A stretch of 64,000 nucleotides of DNA from Stomoxys calcitrans (taxonomy: Eukaryota; Arthropoda; Insecta; Diptera; Muscidae), in the NCBI RefSeq assembly GCF_963082655.1, contig NC_081553.1, positions 47,914,541-47,978,540 on the forward strand. Direction: 5' to 3'. Below, one piece after another: positions 20,982 to 31,476 of this stretch (the first letter of the stretch is position 1; every line of letters starts with the position of its first letter). The translations under genes and the position numbers were made by a program. The notes beneath the pieces were generated by a model. It was not told the DNA's origin and did no database searches. It saw only the letters and a program-made list of their open reading frames with translations.

Positions 20982-21268
20982 CCACCGTAGCGCAGAGGTT
21001 AGTATGTCCGCTTATGACGCTGAACGCCTGGGTTCGAATCCTGGCAAGACCATCAGAAAAAATTTTCAGTGGTGGTTTTCCCTTCCTAATTCTGGCAACA
21101 TTTGTGAGGTACTATGCCATGTAAAACTTCTCTGCAAAGAAATGTCACACTGCGGCACGCCGTTCGGACTCGGCTACAAAATGGAGGCCCCTTATCATTG
21201 AGCTTAAACTTGAAATGTGAGAAGTTTGCCCCAGTTCCTTAGTAGAATGTTCATGGGCAAAATTTGCA
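20982..21268 (+). mobile_element. SINE-A, tRNA-derived, most complete copy
   Basis: The head has a Pol III A box (TAGCGCAGAGGTTAGTATG, 20988-21006) and B box (GGTTCGAATCC, 21031-21041) spaced as in a tRNA gene. The body carries 'ggtggttttcccttcc', 'ctgcggcacgccgttcgg', 'tcggctacaaaatggagg' and 'gccccagttccttag'. The tRNA part is followed by a unique body, so this is a SINE and not a functional tRNA gene. Related bodies are scattered through the window (1999, 21740, 22425, 27331, 30077, 35215, 58745). Confidence 0.85.
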
Positions 21269-21643
21269 GTTGCATTTATTCACGATTAGTTAAAAATTCC
21301 TCAAAAGTGAGAAAATAAACTTTGCACGAATAAAACTAACTACTCGTGAGTATAGATAAATAGCTAACAATTCAAGATGACAATGACTTTTCTGATATTG
21401 ATTACCAAATTAACTGCTTAAAGAAATAGCGATTTTTAATTCAATATAACTAAAACGTTCTTTCCCATTTCTTCAGCTCGAAATTAAGAACAATTTAATA
21501 AACACACTTCCAAAGGTGAAAACATTGTGTCTACAAAAAGAACATGACAAAGCTGAATAAAATAAGCATTCCCTTAAGATGTGTACAATTGGATGCTGCG
21601 GAGTGTTCTAAAAAAGGGATTTTTTCATTAATTTTATCTTTTA
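21269..21643. other. Non-repetitive AT-rich stretch
   Basis: No open frame, splice pair or repeat is convincing here. A pyrimidine run ending in CTTCAG near 21476 is an isolated acceptor-like motif. Confidence 0.5.
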
Positions 21644-24082
21644 CTAGCCGAACCGGGCCCGCTCCGCTGAGCCTTCTTTAACTCTCTTAGTTCTTTTTAG
21701 GGTGGGGACACTTCGCCCTGAACGCGGATATCGAATTCGTGCCGTTGTAGTCTATGACGCTGAACACGTTCGAATCCTGGCGACAACAGTGGACAAAGTG
21801 GTGTTTTTCCTCTCCTAATGTTGACGAAATTTGCTAGGTACAATTATGAAATGTTCCCCAAAGAGGTGTCGCACTGCGGGACGCCGTTCGGACTCGGCTA
21901 TGAAAAAAGGTCCCTTATCACTGAGTTTAAACTTGAATCGGAAAGCACTCATTGATGTGTGAGAAGTTTGCCCCTGGTCGGTTCCTGGCGGTAATGTTCT
22001 TCCTTAGGCTAATCTTCTCATTACGGAAGGGATGGCACCTCAGACATTTCGACTCAAATATGGATATCAAATTCGTGCTGTACTTCCAAATCCATTAATT
22101 TGAGCCCCATATTGACATGGCCGGTATATATGAACCGTTTGAAAGGAGTTTTGGGGTGGCCACCGGCATTTTGCACTTAAAACAGATATCAAATTCCTTC
22201 TTTATTCCCAACGGAAATGAACTTCAGTTTAGGGGGTGCTTTAGGGCGTACCCCAAAATACTTGATTCTAAAATTGGATTTCGTTTTCTACTCTCAAATT
22301 CCTTTCACTTGAGTCCCATATTGTCATAATGGGTCAAATAACCCATTTAACATATTTTTAGGAAGAAAAGCGTCACCTAGACTTGAACTGAAATTTTAAT
22401 GTCATATTCGTAATCTAAGGAGGCCTATGACGCTGAACGCCTCAGTTCGAATCCTGGCGTGACCATCAGAAAAAATTTTCAGCGGTGGTTTTCCACTCCT
22501 AATGCTAGCAACATTTGTGAAGCGCTATGTCATGTAAAACTTCTCTCCAAAGAGGTGTCATACTGCAGCACGCCGTTCGAACTCGGCTACAAAATGGAGG
22601 CCCCTTCTCATTGAGCTTAAATTTGAATCGGACTGCACCCATTGGTATGTGAGAGGTTTTCCCCTGTTCCATAGTGGAAAGTTCATGGACAAAATTTGCA
22701 TTGTAATTCGTCATATACTCCCTAATACTCATTTGAATCCCATATAGCCATGGTCGGCTAATATGCCCATTTGGGAGTATTTGGGGGTGGGCGACCTTCC
22801 ATTTCTTGGACCTAATGTTTTATGCCATATTTGTAATCTACTGCCTAATACTTTTCATTTGAGTTCCATATGACATGAACTTCGAATATATCTGTTTAGA
22901 GGAGTTTTGGGGTTGGGGAGAGGGGCCCGCTGGGTACTTGGACCCAAATTTTAATAAGATATTCGTTTCCTGGTCTCCAATACCTTTCATTTAATAGTCT
23001 TACTGTGCTCATCGGACCACTTTCGTTGCAACGTTTTTAGGGTAAGGGGAAGGGTCCGGCCCCACCCGATATCTACAAATTATATAGCCTATGTTTCCTT
23101 CCAGACAAACGTACACAATCTATGAAAATTTCAAGAAAATCGGTTCAGCCAAGTGTCATATAGTAATAATAGGTCTAATGGCGTTTTTGAGGGGTGGCAT
23201 GACCCCCTATACTTCGATCTGATTTTGTATGCCAGACTTGAAAGCTGCTCTCGAATAACTTTCATTTGAGCCCCATATTGACATGAACGTCCAATATGAC
23301 TGTTTGGGGGAGTTTTGGGGATGGGACGTGCCGATGGGTACTTAGGCTCAAATTTTAATACCATATTCGTATTCTACTCTTCAATACCTTTTATTTGATA
23401 CCGATCGGTCCACTTTTGATTTTGGGTTGGGTTTTTGGCATAAGGGGGAGGGTCCGTCCCCCTTCCTATACCGAAAAATTTTATAACCTATGTTTACTTC
23501 CAGACCAAACTACACAATATGCGAAAATTTCGAGAAAATCGGTTCTGCCATTTTTCAGTCTATACGGAACAAACAAACCGAGTCCCATATATCCGCGATT
23601 GGCTAATGTGCCCATTTTGGGCGTTTATGTTGTGATGGGGTGACCCCCCTATACTTCGACATGAATTTGTATGCCAGATTCCTTAACTACTCCCGCATAC
23701 TTTTCATTTGGTACCCATATTGTTCTTATCGGTCCACTTGTGATTTTGGGTGGTATTTTTGGGGTAACGGTGGAGGGTCCGCCCCCTTCCATTAGGAATA
23801 AATTATTAAACCTATTCCTGCTTCCTGAACATATTCGTAATCTACTCCCGAATACTTTTCATTTGAGTCCCATATTGTCATGATCGTGAAATAAAACTAT
23901 ATAAAGGGGTTTTGAGGTTGGGGCGGGCTCCCCAGTTCCATGGACCCAATTTTTATTATGAAACTCATACTCTACTCTTAAATACCCTTCATTTGAATCG
24001 CATATTGTCCCGATCGGTCCACTTTTATTTTTAGGTAGTACTTTTGGGGTAAGAGGGAGGGTCCGCCCCATCCCGATATCAA
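21644..24082 (+). mobile_element. F2 composite element with SINE-like bodies
   Basis: It starts TAGCCGAACCGGGCCCGCTC and then CTTCTTTAACTCTCTTAG, a start shared with 35111 and, inverted, 59251. A SINE-A-like part from the B box onward (TTCGAATCCTGGCG at about 21768) follows. Then come F2 units with 'ctttcatttgagtcccat', 'tggggcgacct'-type and 'cctccaccgttaccc'-type text. A further SINE-A body lies at 22425-22712. It ends abruptly where an F1 3' end begins. No protein is supported. Confidence 0.65.
22425..22712 (+). mobile_element. SINE-A copy lacking the A box
   Basis: It begins TATGACGCTGAACGCCTCAG with a B-box-like AGTTCGAATCC and runs through the same body as the copy at 20982. The 5' truncation removes the internal promoter's first half. 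It lies within F2 units. Confidence 0.75.
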
Positions 24083-24823
24083 ACAAGTAAATGCGTGCTA
24101 AGTTCGGCCGGGCCGAATCTTAAATACCCTCCACCATGGATCGCATTTGTCGAACTCTTGCCACGGCATCTCTTTTTAGGCAAACAAAGGATAAAAGAAA
24201 AGAATTGCTATGTTATTGGAACAATATCCAGTTAGGGTTCATTTCGGACCATAATTGAACTGAACATTAGAGACCATAGTAGAAGTCATTGTGTAAAATG
24301 TCAGCCAAATCAAGTGAGTATTGCGCACTTTAGGGGCTGAAGAAGTAAAATAGGGAGATCGGTTTATAGGGGAGCTGCATTAGGCTATAAACCGCCACAT
24401 GCCATTTTCGACACGTATGAAAGAAGCCGTTGTATAACATTTCAGCCAAATCGGATAATAATTGCGCTCTATAGTGGCTCAAGAAGTCAAGACCCCAGAT
24501 TGGTTTATATGGCAGCTATATCAGGTTATGGACCAATTTGAACCATACTCAGCACAGTTGTTGGAAGTCATAATAAAACACCTCATGCAAAATTTCAGCT
24601 AAATCGTATAAGAATTGTGCTCTCTAGTGGCTCAAGAAGTCAAGACCCAAGATCGGTTTATATGGCAGCTATATCAGGTTATGGACCGATTTGAACTATT
24701 CTTAGCACAGTTGTTGGAAGTCATAATAAAACACCTCATGAATAATTTCAGCCAAATCGGTTAATAATTGTGTCCTCTAGTGGCTCAAGAAGTCAAGACC
24801 CCAGATCGGTTTATATGGCAGCT
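24083..24823 (-). mobile_element. F1 copy, minus orientation, left half of a head-to-head pair
   Basis: The left end is ACAAGTAAATGCGTGCTAAG with hairpin TTCGGCCGGGCCGAA. Three to four 153-bp units ('ctctagtggctcaagaagtc', 'agatcggtttatatggcag') run to CAGCTAG at 24823. At that point the sequence turns into plus-strand units, with no 5' block between. Confidence 0.8.
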
Positions 24824-25932
24824 AGTTCATGGTGTTTTGGTATCACATCCAACAACTGCCCTGAGTATGGTTCAAATCGGTTCATGTTTTGATATTGCTG
24901 GCATATAAACCGATCTTGGGTCTTGACTTTTTGAGCCTCTAGAGGGCGCAATTCTCGTCCGATTTGAGTGAAATTTTGGACGTGGTGTTTTGGTATCACT
25001 TCCAATAACTGCGCTGAGTATAGTTTAAATCCGTCCATGTTTTGATATAGCTGGCATATAAACCGATCTTGGGTCTTGACTACTTGAACCTCTAGAGGGC
25101 GCAATTCTCGTCAGATTTGACTGAAATTTTCCACGTTGCATTTTGGTGTCACTTCCAACTGCACTAAGTATGGTTCAAATTGGTTCATATTTTGATATAG
25201 TTGCCATATAAACCGATCTTGGGTCTTGAATTCTGGAGCCAATAGGGCTCGCAATTCTTATCCGATTTGGCCGAATTTTTGCATGAGTTGTTCTATTATG
25301 ACTTCTAATAACTGCGCTAAGCATGGCGCAAATCGGTTTATAACCTGGTATAGCTACTTTATAAACCGATCTTGGGTCTTGATTTCTTGAGCCTCTAGAG
25401 GGCGCAATTCTTATCCGATTTGGCCGGATTTTTGCATGAGTTGTTCTATTAAGACTTCCAACAACTGTGTTAAGTATGGCGCAAATCGGTGCATAACCTT
25501 ATATAGCTGCCATATTCACCGATCTGGGATATTGACTTCTTGAGCCTCTAGAGGGCGAAATTTTAATGCGATTTGGCAGAAATTTTGTACATTGGCTTCT
25601 CCCATGCGTCTTCAATATGGTCTGAATCGATCTATTGCTTGATACAGCTCTCATATAAACCGATTTCCCGATTTTGCTTCTTGAGCCCCTACAAGGATCA
25701 TTCTTGTCCGAATGCACCGAAGTATTACACACTGACTTCTACAATGTTCAGCATTCAATTCATTTATAGTCCAAATCGGACTATAATTTTGTATAGCTCG
25801 AATAGCATAACAGTTTTTTTTTTTTAATTTTTTTTGTTGGCCTGATACCGCACAAAGACGTCGACAAACGCAATCCATGGTGGAGGGTATATTAAATTCG
25901 GCCCGGCCGAACTTTGCACGCTCTTACTTCTT
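24824..25932 (+). mobile_element. F1 copy, plus orientation, right half of a head-to-head pair
   Basis: Units read on the plus strand ('gatcttgggtcttgacttc', 'ctctagagggcgcaattctc') and end with hairpin TTCGGCCCGGCCGAA, then GCACGCTCTTACTTCTTG. The 5' end is missing. Together with 24083-24823 it makes one structure with two outward-facing 3' ends. Confidence 0.8.
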
Positions 25933-25983
25933 GTTTTCCCTGAAAGTACCGATTATTCACCAAACTAATCTGGCATCTCTGTG

Positions 25984-26311
25984 CAAAGAGCATAAGATCT
26001 AATACAAGAGAGGGTTTCTGCTTTGTCTTCCCCGTACCGTAAAATAACTCGCGTTAAAGACACAACATTTTTATTGTATTCCAATTGGATTCACATTGAG
26101 GGTTGCAACATTTTCGGGTTATTCTGTTTTGATTCGGGCATTCGTTCGAACATTTTTTCGTATTTTGCTTTGTTTCTTTGCAACCGAAAGTTGCAATAAG
26201 GGAAAACCGAAATATCGTAAGCAATTCAAATATGTCGTGTCTTTAAATTTTGTCACTCGTCATCCCGTATTACGCTCTAACACCAGCTCTTGTTCTTTCT
26301 TACGCTCTTTG
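25984..26311. mobile_element. hAT-type MITE, copy 1
   Basis: 328 bp bounded by inverted repeats CAAAGAGCATAAG and CTTACGCTCTTTG, with a perfect 8-bp target duplication TCTCTGTG at 25976-25983 and 26312-26319. An 8-bp duplication and CA-starting termini indicate the hAT superfamily (P-like elements also duplicate 8 bp). The interior has no believable gene. A second copy is at 30418, differing at roughly half a dozen positions. Confidence 0.9.
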
Positions 26312-26319
26312 TCTCTGTG

Positions 26320-27330
26320 CGGGAGTTATTGATTTTTGTGTTATTTATTTGTTTTTGCTACTCATTTCTCTCACTCTCTCTCACGATTGTTTCATTGTTG
26401 TTGCTATTTGAATACAATGCGTAGCGAAGAAGAATTTTGTTGTTGTTGTTGCATTTTGTTATTAGTTTTGTGTAAGTGTTAGAACTTCTGGTTATTGTTA
26501 TTGTTGTAATAGATTGCATTTTATATTTTATCTTTCCATTGTAGATGAGTACTTGCGCGTACGATAGACAAAGACGTGTGCCCGCATCGACCGGCAGACA
26601 CTGTGGTTTAGCTTTGTTTGCTAAGTATTTTAGGGTTAACTTTTGAGTACCTTTTAAACATTTCTCTGGAATGTCTTAGGAAATTCACAAGGTAAGTTTG
26701 AGGTTCATTTATACGATTTCATTATTAATTTTCTAGCTTTTGCACCGATAAATTAAGTTCTAACACTTAGTATGTTCTTAGGCAAACTATTTTATTTTGT
26801 TGTTTTTTTATAAAAAAAAAACACAATTTTGTTGATGATTCACCATTACCTTGTTTATACTTTAAGTTGTGCACGTGTATGTTTGTGTTTGAACACTTTT
26901 GTTTGCTTCGATTTGAGCTAGCCGCCACTCAGCTAAATGCTTGCAATGTTGCTTACAATAAATAAGGCACTAACTGCAATTACAATTTTGCAATTCTTTA
27001 TCTTGCAATTTTAATTTTTTCCTATTGGTTCTTTTTGATTGTAATAGAAAGCTTTGAAATGAACTGAATGGATGCAGAGGGCTTTCTGGAATGCTAAAAA
27101 CGAACTGCATGCGGCTTTTCTTTTCTCTTTAGAGTGAAAGCTTTCATTACTCTGTAAAATGCAATTTTGCCTTCTCTCATGCTATCAATGAGCGCAGTGT
27201 CTAATTCAAGTTTAAGTTTTTTTTTCTCTGCACAGTGGTGGAAAAGTAACAAGAAGTGGTTTCAAAATATTTTACTGTTTTTTCAATAGAAATATGATAC
27301 GCATACAAGTATTCAATGCTTTTCATATTT
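26320..27330. other. Non-repetitive island with one candidate exon
   Basis: AT-rich with TTGTTG runs. The candidate exon at 26544-26691 is entered separately. A short reversed SINE-A tail (GCAATTTTGCCTTCTCTCATG and CAATGAGCGCAGTG) occupies about 27162-27222. Nothing else codes visibly. Confidence 0.5.
26544..26691 (+). other. Candidate non-coding or 5' UTR exon
   Basis: A strong acceptor (TTTATCTTTCCATTGTAG, ending 26543) is followed 148 bp on by a consensus donor (CACAAG|GTAAGTTTG). All three frames are closed across the span. The first bases are an ATG opening 33 codons (MSTCAYDRQRRVPASTGRH at its start) that stop at TGA. A 5' UTR exon, or a chance pairing of splice-like sites, are the two readings. 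Confidence 0.3.
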
Positions 27331-27394
27331 CACCGTAACGCAGATGGTAGCAGCATGTCCGCCTGGGTTCGAATCATGGCAGAGAGACTTTTTG
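27331..27394 (+). mobile_element. SINE-A head fragment
   Basis: CACCGTAACGCAGATGGTAG resembles the A-box region and GGGTTCGAATCATGG the B box, with about 10 bp between them deleted. The body is absent, and F1 text starts immediately after GAGAGACTTTTTGAGG. Confidence 0.65.
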
Positions 27395-28332
27395 AGGTCT
27401 TGATTTTGTACATTGTGTTTTGGTATTACTTTCGAAAACTGTGCCAGGTATGGTGTAAATCGGTTCATAACCTGTTATAGCTGTCATATAAACCGATCTT
27501 GGGTCTTGAATTCTTGAGCTTCTAGAGGGTGCAATTCTTATCCGATTTGGCCGAAATTTTTCATGAACAGTTTTAGTTTGACTTCCAACAACTGTGTCGA
27601 GTATGGTCTAAATCTGTCCACATCATGATATAGCTGCGATATAATCCGATATCCCGATTTGACTATAAACCGGTCTCCCGATTAGACTTCTTGGGCTTCT
27701 AGAGGTCGCAATACTCATCCGACATGACTGAAATCTTACACGTGGTGTTTTGGTATCATTTTCGACAATTGTGCCAGGTATGGTCTAAGCCGGTCGATAA
27801 CCTGATATAGCTGCCATATAAACCGATCTTGGGTCTTGAATTCTTGAGCTTCTAGAGGGTGCAATTCTTATTCGATTTGGCCCAAATCAAATTTCATGAA
27901 AAGTTTTAGTTTGACTTCCAACAACTGTGTAGATTATGGTCTAAATCAGTCCACATCATGATATAGCTGCCATATAATCCCATCTCCCGATTTGATTTCT
28001 TGGGCTTCTAGAGGCCGCAATTCTTATACAATATGGTTGAAATGTTGCATATGCCGTTTTGGTATGACTTCCAACAACGGTTCCAAGTATGGTATAAATC
28101 GGTATATAACCTGATATAGCTGCCATATAAACCGATGTCCCAGTTTGGCTTTTTGGGCCGCTGGAGGGCGCAATTATTACTCGATTTACCTGAAAGTTTG
28201 GAGATGGTGATTTCCTATGGCTGGTGTTTTTCTATTTAAGAAAGTCATTCTGAGAACTTGACAAATGCGATCCATGATGGAGGGTATATATTTAAGATTC
28301 GGCCCGGCCGAAATTTGCACTCTTTTACTTGT
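27395..28332 (+). mobile_element. F1 element, 5' end missing
   Basis: Five or six units of variable spacing ('gggtcttgaattcttgagc', 'gacttccaacaactgtg') end with hairpin TTCGGCCCGGCCGAA and GCACTCTTTTACTTGTTC. The left side is cut at the SINE fragment. Confidence 0.8.
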
Positions 28333-28365
28333 TCTATTTTAATATAAAGCAGGATTTAGCGAATT

Positions 28366-29285
28366 ATTTTTATACCCTCCACCATAAGATTGGGGTATAC
28401 TAATTTCGTCATTCTGTTTGTAACACATTGAAATATGCGTCTAAGACCCCATAAAGTATATATGTTCTTGATCGTCGATTTCAAGTCTATCAAGCCATGA
28501 CCGTCCGTCTGTCTTTCGAAAGTACGCTAACTTTCAAAGGAGTAAAGCAAGGCGCTTGAAATTTTGCACAAATGGGTCCATTTTTGATAAAGCTGCCATA
28601 TAAACCGATCTTGGGTCTTGACTTCTTGAGCCTCTAGAGGGCGCAATTATCGTCCGATTTTGCTGTAACTTTGGGCGTGGTGTTTTGGTGTCACTTCCAA
28701 CAACTGTGATAGATATGGTTCAAATCTGTGTATAACCTAATATAGCTGCCATATGAACCGATCTGGAATCTTGACTTCTTGAGCCGCTAGAGGACGCAAT
28801 TCTCACCCAATTTGGCTAAAATTTTGCATCAGGTGCTTTGTTATGACTTTAAACAACTGTGTTAAGTATGGCGCATATCGGTACATAACCTGATGTAGCT
28901 GGCATTTAAACCGATCTGGGATCTTGACTTCTTGAGCCTCTAGAGGGCACAATTCTTATCCGATTTGGCTAAAATTTTGTACAACGGGTTCTCCCATGAC
29001 CTTCATATACTTGTCTAATAAGGTCTGAATCGATCTGTAGCTTGATAGAACTCCCATATAAACCGAACTCCAGATTTTGCTTCTAAAGCCCCTACAAGGC
29101 ACGATTCTTGTCCGAATGGACTGAAATATTACACAATAACTTCAACAATGATCAATATTCAATTCATTTATGGTCCAAATCGTACTATAACTTGATAAAG
29201 CCCCAATAGCATAACATGTCTCATTCATTATTCTTTGATTGTCTAAAAAGATATACCTCGCAAAGAACTCGACAAATTCTATTCT
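28366..29285 (+). mobile_element. F1 element, 3' end missing
   Basis: It starts TTTTTATACCCTCCACCATA with closing GATTGGGGTATACTAATTTC, then the core CATAAAGTATATATGTTCTTG and CGTCCGTCTGTCTTTCG. Four units follow. It decays after GAACTCGACAAATTC at about 29280, where other copies would reach the hairpin. Confidence 0.8.
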
Positions 29286-30417
29286 ATTATATTTAATTTC
29301 ATATTATTTGAGTTAATAATTTTGACATTTTATAGCAATTGAATTCATATTTTACATTCTTTTGTCTTTGTTATTTCATAATAATTTGTAACGTGACGAG
29401 AGCCACCTTATTCTTTTTTCCCTTTGTTATTCTATTTCGTTTGTTTTGAATTCGCCCCAAAAGAGTAACATAACATTGTTTTTGTCAAGTTCATCAGCAG
29501 ATGAACGATCATAGCAGAACACATGTATGTACATACATACTTATGTATGTATATTCGCATTTTGGCACATTAGTACGCACATAACAACGCATATTTTTCT
29601 ATGTCCATCGTTTTGCTTCTGTTCGTCGCTCCTTTGCTGCAAATGCAAGAAATGAGAAACCGCTATGCCTTCGGTGGTTTGCTTGCAGTTTATCATAATA
29701 AAGCATTGCGTTTGAAACATTCAAAGAAAAACCAAGTGTTTGATTTGTGAAAGGACGGGAGGCAAAAATATACATATTTAATAAACAAACTTGAATTACC
29801 CAACAAAGTTGTTGGTGCAATTGTAAAGTAAGGAAATAAAATTTTGCGAGACAAATAAAAGGCGCAAGTTAATATAAACTGGCAATACTGTTGGAGTCAA
29901 ATTCATCAAAGGAGAGGAAAATAGCTTACTCTGGTGAAGGTCAATTGTTCCTGGGACAATTTATGGGAATTTTCCTAGTCACATACTGGACAGATTCCGG
30001 GGTTGTCAAAACAGGCAATTCTCAAAGAACCATCAACATCTTACCGCTATTATAACAGTATTTCAACCAAAACTTCTCCCCAAAGAGGTGTCGCATTCCG
30101 TTCGGACTCGGCTATAAAAAGGAGGCCCCTTAGCATTGGGCTTAATCCTGAATCGAACTTCTACAAAAACTTAAATTTAAACCAGTTTTTTAAAAAAGCT
30201 AATTTCTCGAATAGTTAGTGGTTTATCGACTTTTAACTTAATCAAAGGTTTAAGTATATAATTTTATAATGGTTAATTTGAAGGAAAAAATAACCAGTTT
30301 TATAAAAATCGCAAAAACTATAAAAACCGGTGTTTTAAAAAGCTCATTTATCGATTAGATCGAAAACCAGAAAAACGCTGGTTTATTGATCTCTCTATTT
30401 ATGAGGAGTGTTCGTAT
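29286..30417. other. Non-repetitive, AT-rich island
   Basis: It contains an ATGTATGTACATACATAC microsatellite at about 29522 and a SINE-A scrap at 30077-30150 (CAAAGAGGTGTCGCATTCCG, TATAAAAAGGAGGCCCCTTA). From 30170 on there are A+T-rich variants of ACCAGTTTT/AACCGGTG. A 73-residue minus-strand frame at 29820-29599 is unrecognised and not believed. Confidence 0.45.
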
Positions 30418-30745
30418 CAAAGAGCATAAGATCTAATACAAGAGAGGGTTTCTGCTTTGTCTTCCCCGTACCGTAAAATAACTCGCGTTAAAGACACAAC
30501 ATTTTTATTGTATTCCAATTGGATTCACATTGAGGGTTGCAACATTTTCGGGTTATTCTGTTTTGATTCGGGCATTCGTTCGAACATTTTTTCGTATTTT
30601 GCTTTGTTTCTTTGCAACCGAAAGTTGCAATAAAGGAAAAACGAAATATCGTAGGCAATTCAAATAAGTTGTGTCTTTAAATTTTGTCACTCGTCATCCC
30701 GTATTACGCTCTAACGCCAGCTCTTGTTCTTTCTTACGCTCTTTG
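30418..30745. mobile_element. hAT-type MITE, copy 2
   Basis: 328 bp with the same inverted termini as copy 1 and its own perfect 8-bp target duplication GTTCGTAT at 30410-30417 and 30746-30753. The different target sites show two independent insertions 4.4 kb apart, not a segmental duplication. Confidence 0.9.
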
Positions 30746-30753
30746 GTTCGTAT

Positions 30754-31049
30754 AGCTCTTTCCGGTTATTTTTTTTATCCAAAGTAAATGCGAGAGATTT
30801 TCCAATTGAGATATGTTAAGTTAAAGCTTAAAACATTTTTTAAAGCATATTTTTAGGCAACAGCTAATATTAACGAGATATTAACACCTATTATCGTGGT
30901 TCGTGTATTAGCTAAGCGGTGAGCATAGGAAATTTTAAAATGGCAAGATAGTTTAAGTTGACAGTTAAGCTTTTTCTCACTAAAGCCGGCATCAGACATG
31001 TAATTTTTGAAATTAGCAACTCTGAAAGTTGTTCAAATCTTGTGATATG
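30754..31049. other. Non-repetitive stretch
   Basis: Nothing recognisable. AT-rich and without an open frame of note. Confidence 0.5.
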
Positions 31050-31126
31050 TACGAGCATGCTAAGTTCGGCCGGGCCGAATCTTGGGAACCCACCACCATG
31101 GATTCTGCTAAAAATGTATACAAAAC
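31050..31126 (-). mobile_element. F1 3'-end fragment
   Basis: CATGCTAAG, hairpin TTCGGCCGGGCCGAA and GGGAACCCACCACCATGG are present. It is broken after about 75 bp by the F3 element that follows. Confidence 0.75.
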
Positions 31127-31377
31127 TGGTAAGGAAAGAGCAAATGTCGGGCGGTGCCGATTTTATAATACCCCACACCTACCCTTAAAGTACAAAGTGG
31201 AAGTCATATTTAACTCTGAACCAATATTGATGGATGTACGCGGATGTTTTCATATAGGTTATTTAACAACCAGTATCAAATTTCGAGCAAAGCAAATATG
31301 TTCGAATATTTTGAATGTTACAAACAAATGCACTAAGTTATATTACCCTGTACCACAGTAGTGGTGTAGGGTATAAA
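31127..31377 (-). mobile_element. F3 element, short deletion form
   Basis: It begins GGTAAGGAAAGAGCAAATG with the GC-rich TCGGGCGGTGCCGA and ATACCCCACACC. It ends ATTACCCTGTACCACAGTAG then TGGTGTAGGGTATAA. These ends match the large F3 copy at 38847-41535, but the tandem units are almost entirely lost. Confidence 0.7.
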
Positions 31378-31476
31378 CATGAAGCGACGATTTTGAAAAA
31401 TCAAAATAAAAGAGCTCAAACAGACAAACCAAACAAACCGGCCAGTGACATTCAGAGGATGTTCAAGTGAACAACA

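Noticed and set aside
20982..21041. A functional tRNA gene
   Set aside because: A and B boxes are present, but the sequence does not close an acceptor stem and continues into a repeated SINE body.
29599..29820. 73-residue minus-strand frame
   Set aside because: Biased low-complexity sequence with no family resemblance and no supporting splice or promoter signals.
25984..30745. The two 328-bp copies as LTRs of one retroelement
   Set aside because: Each has inverted CAAAGAGC ends and its own 8-bp target duplication, and nothing retroviral lies between them.
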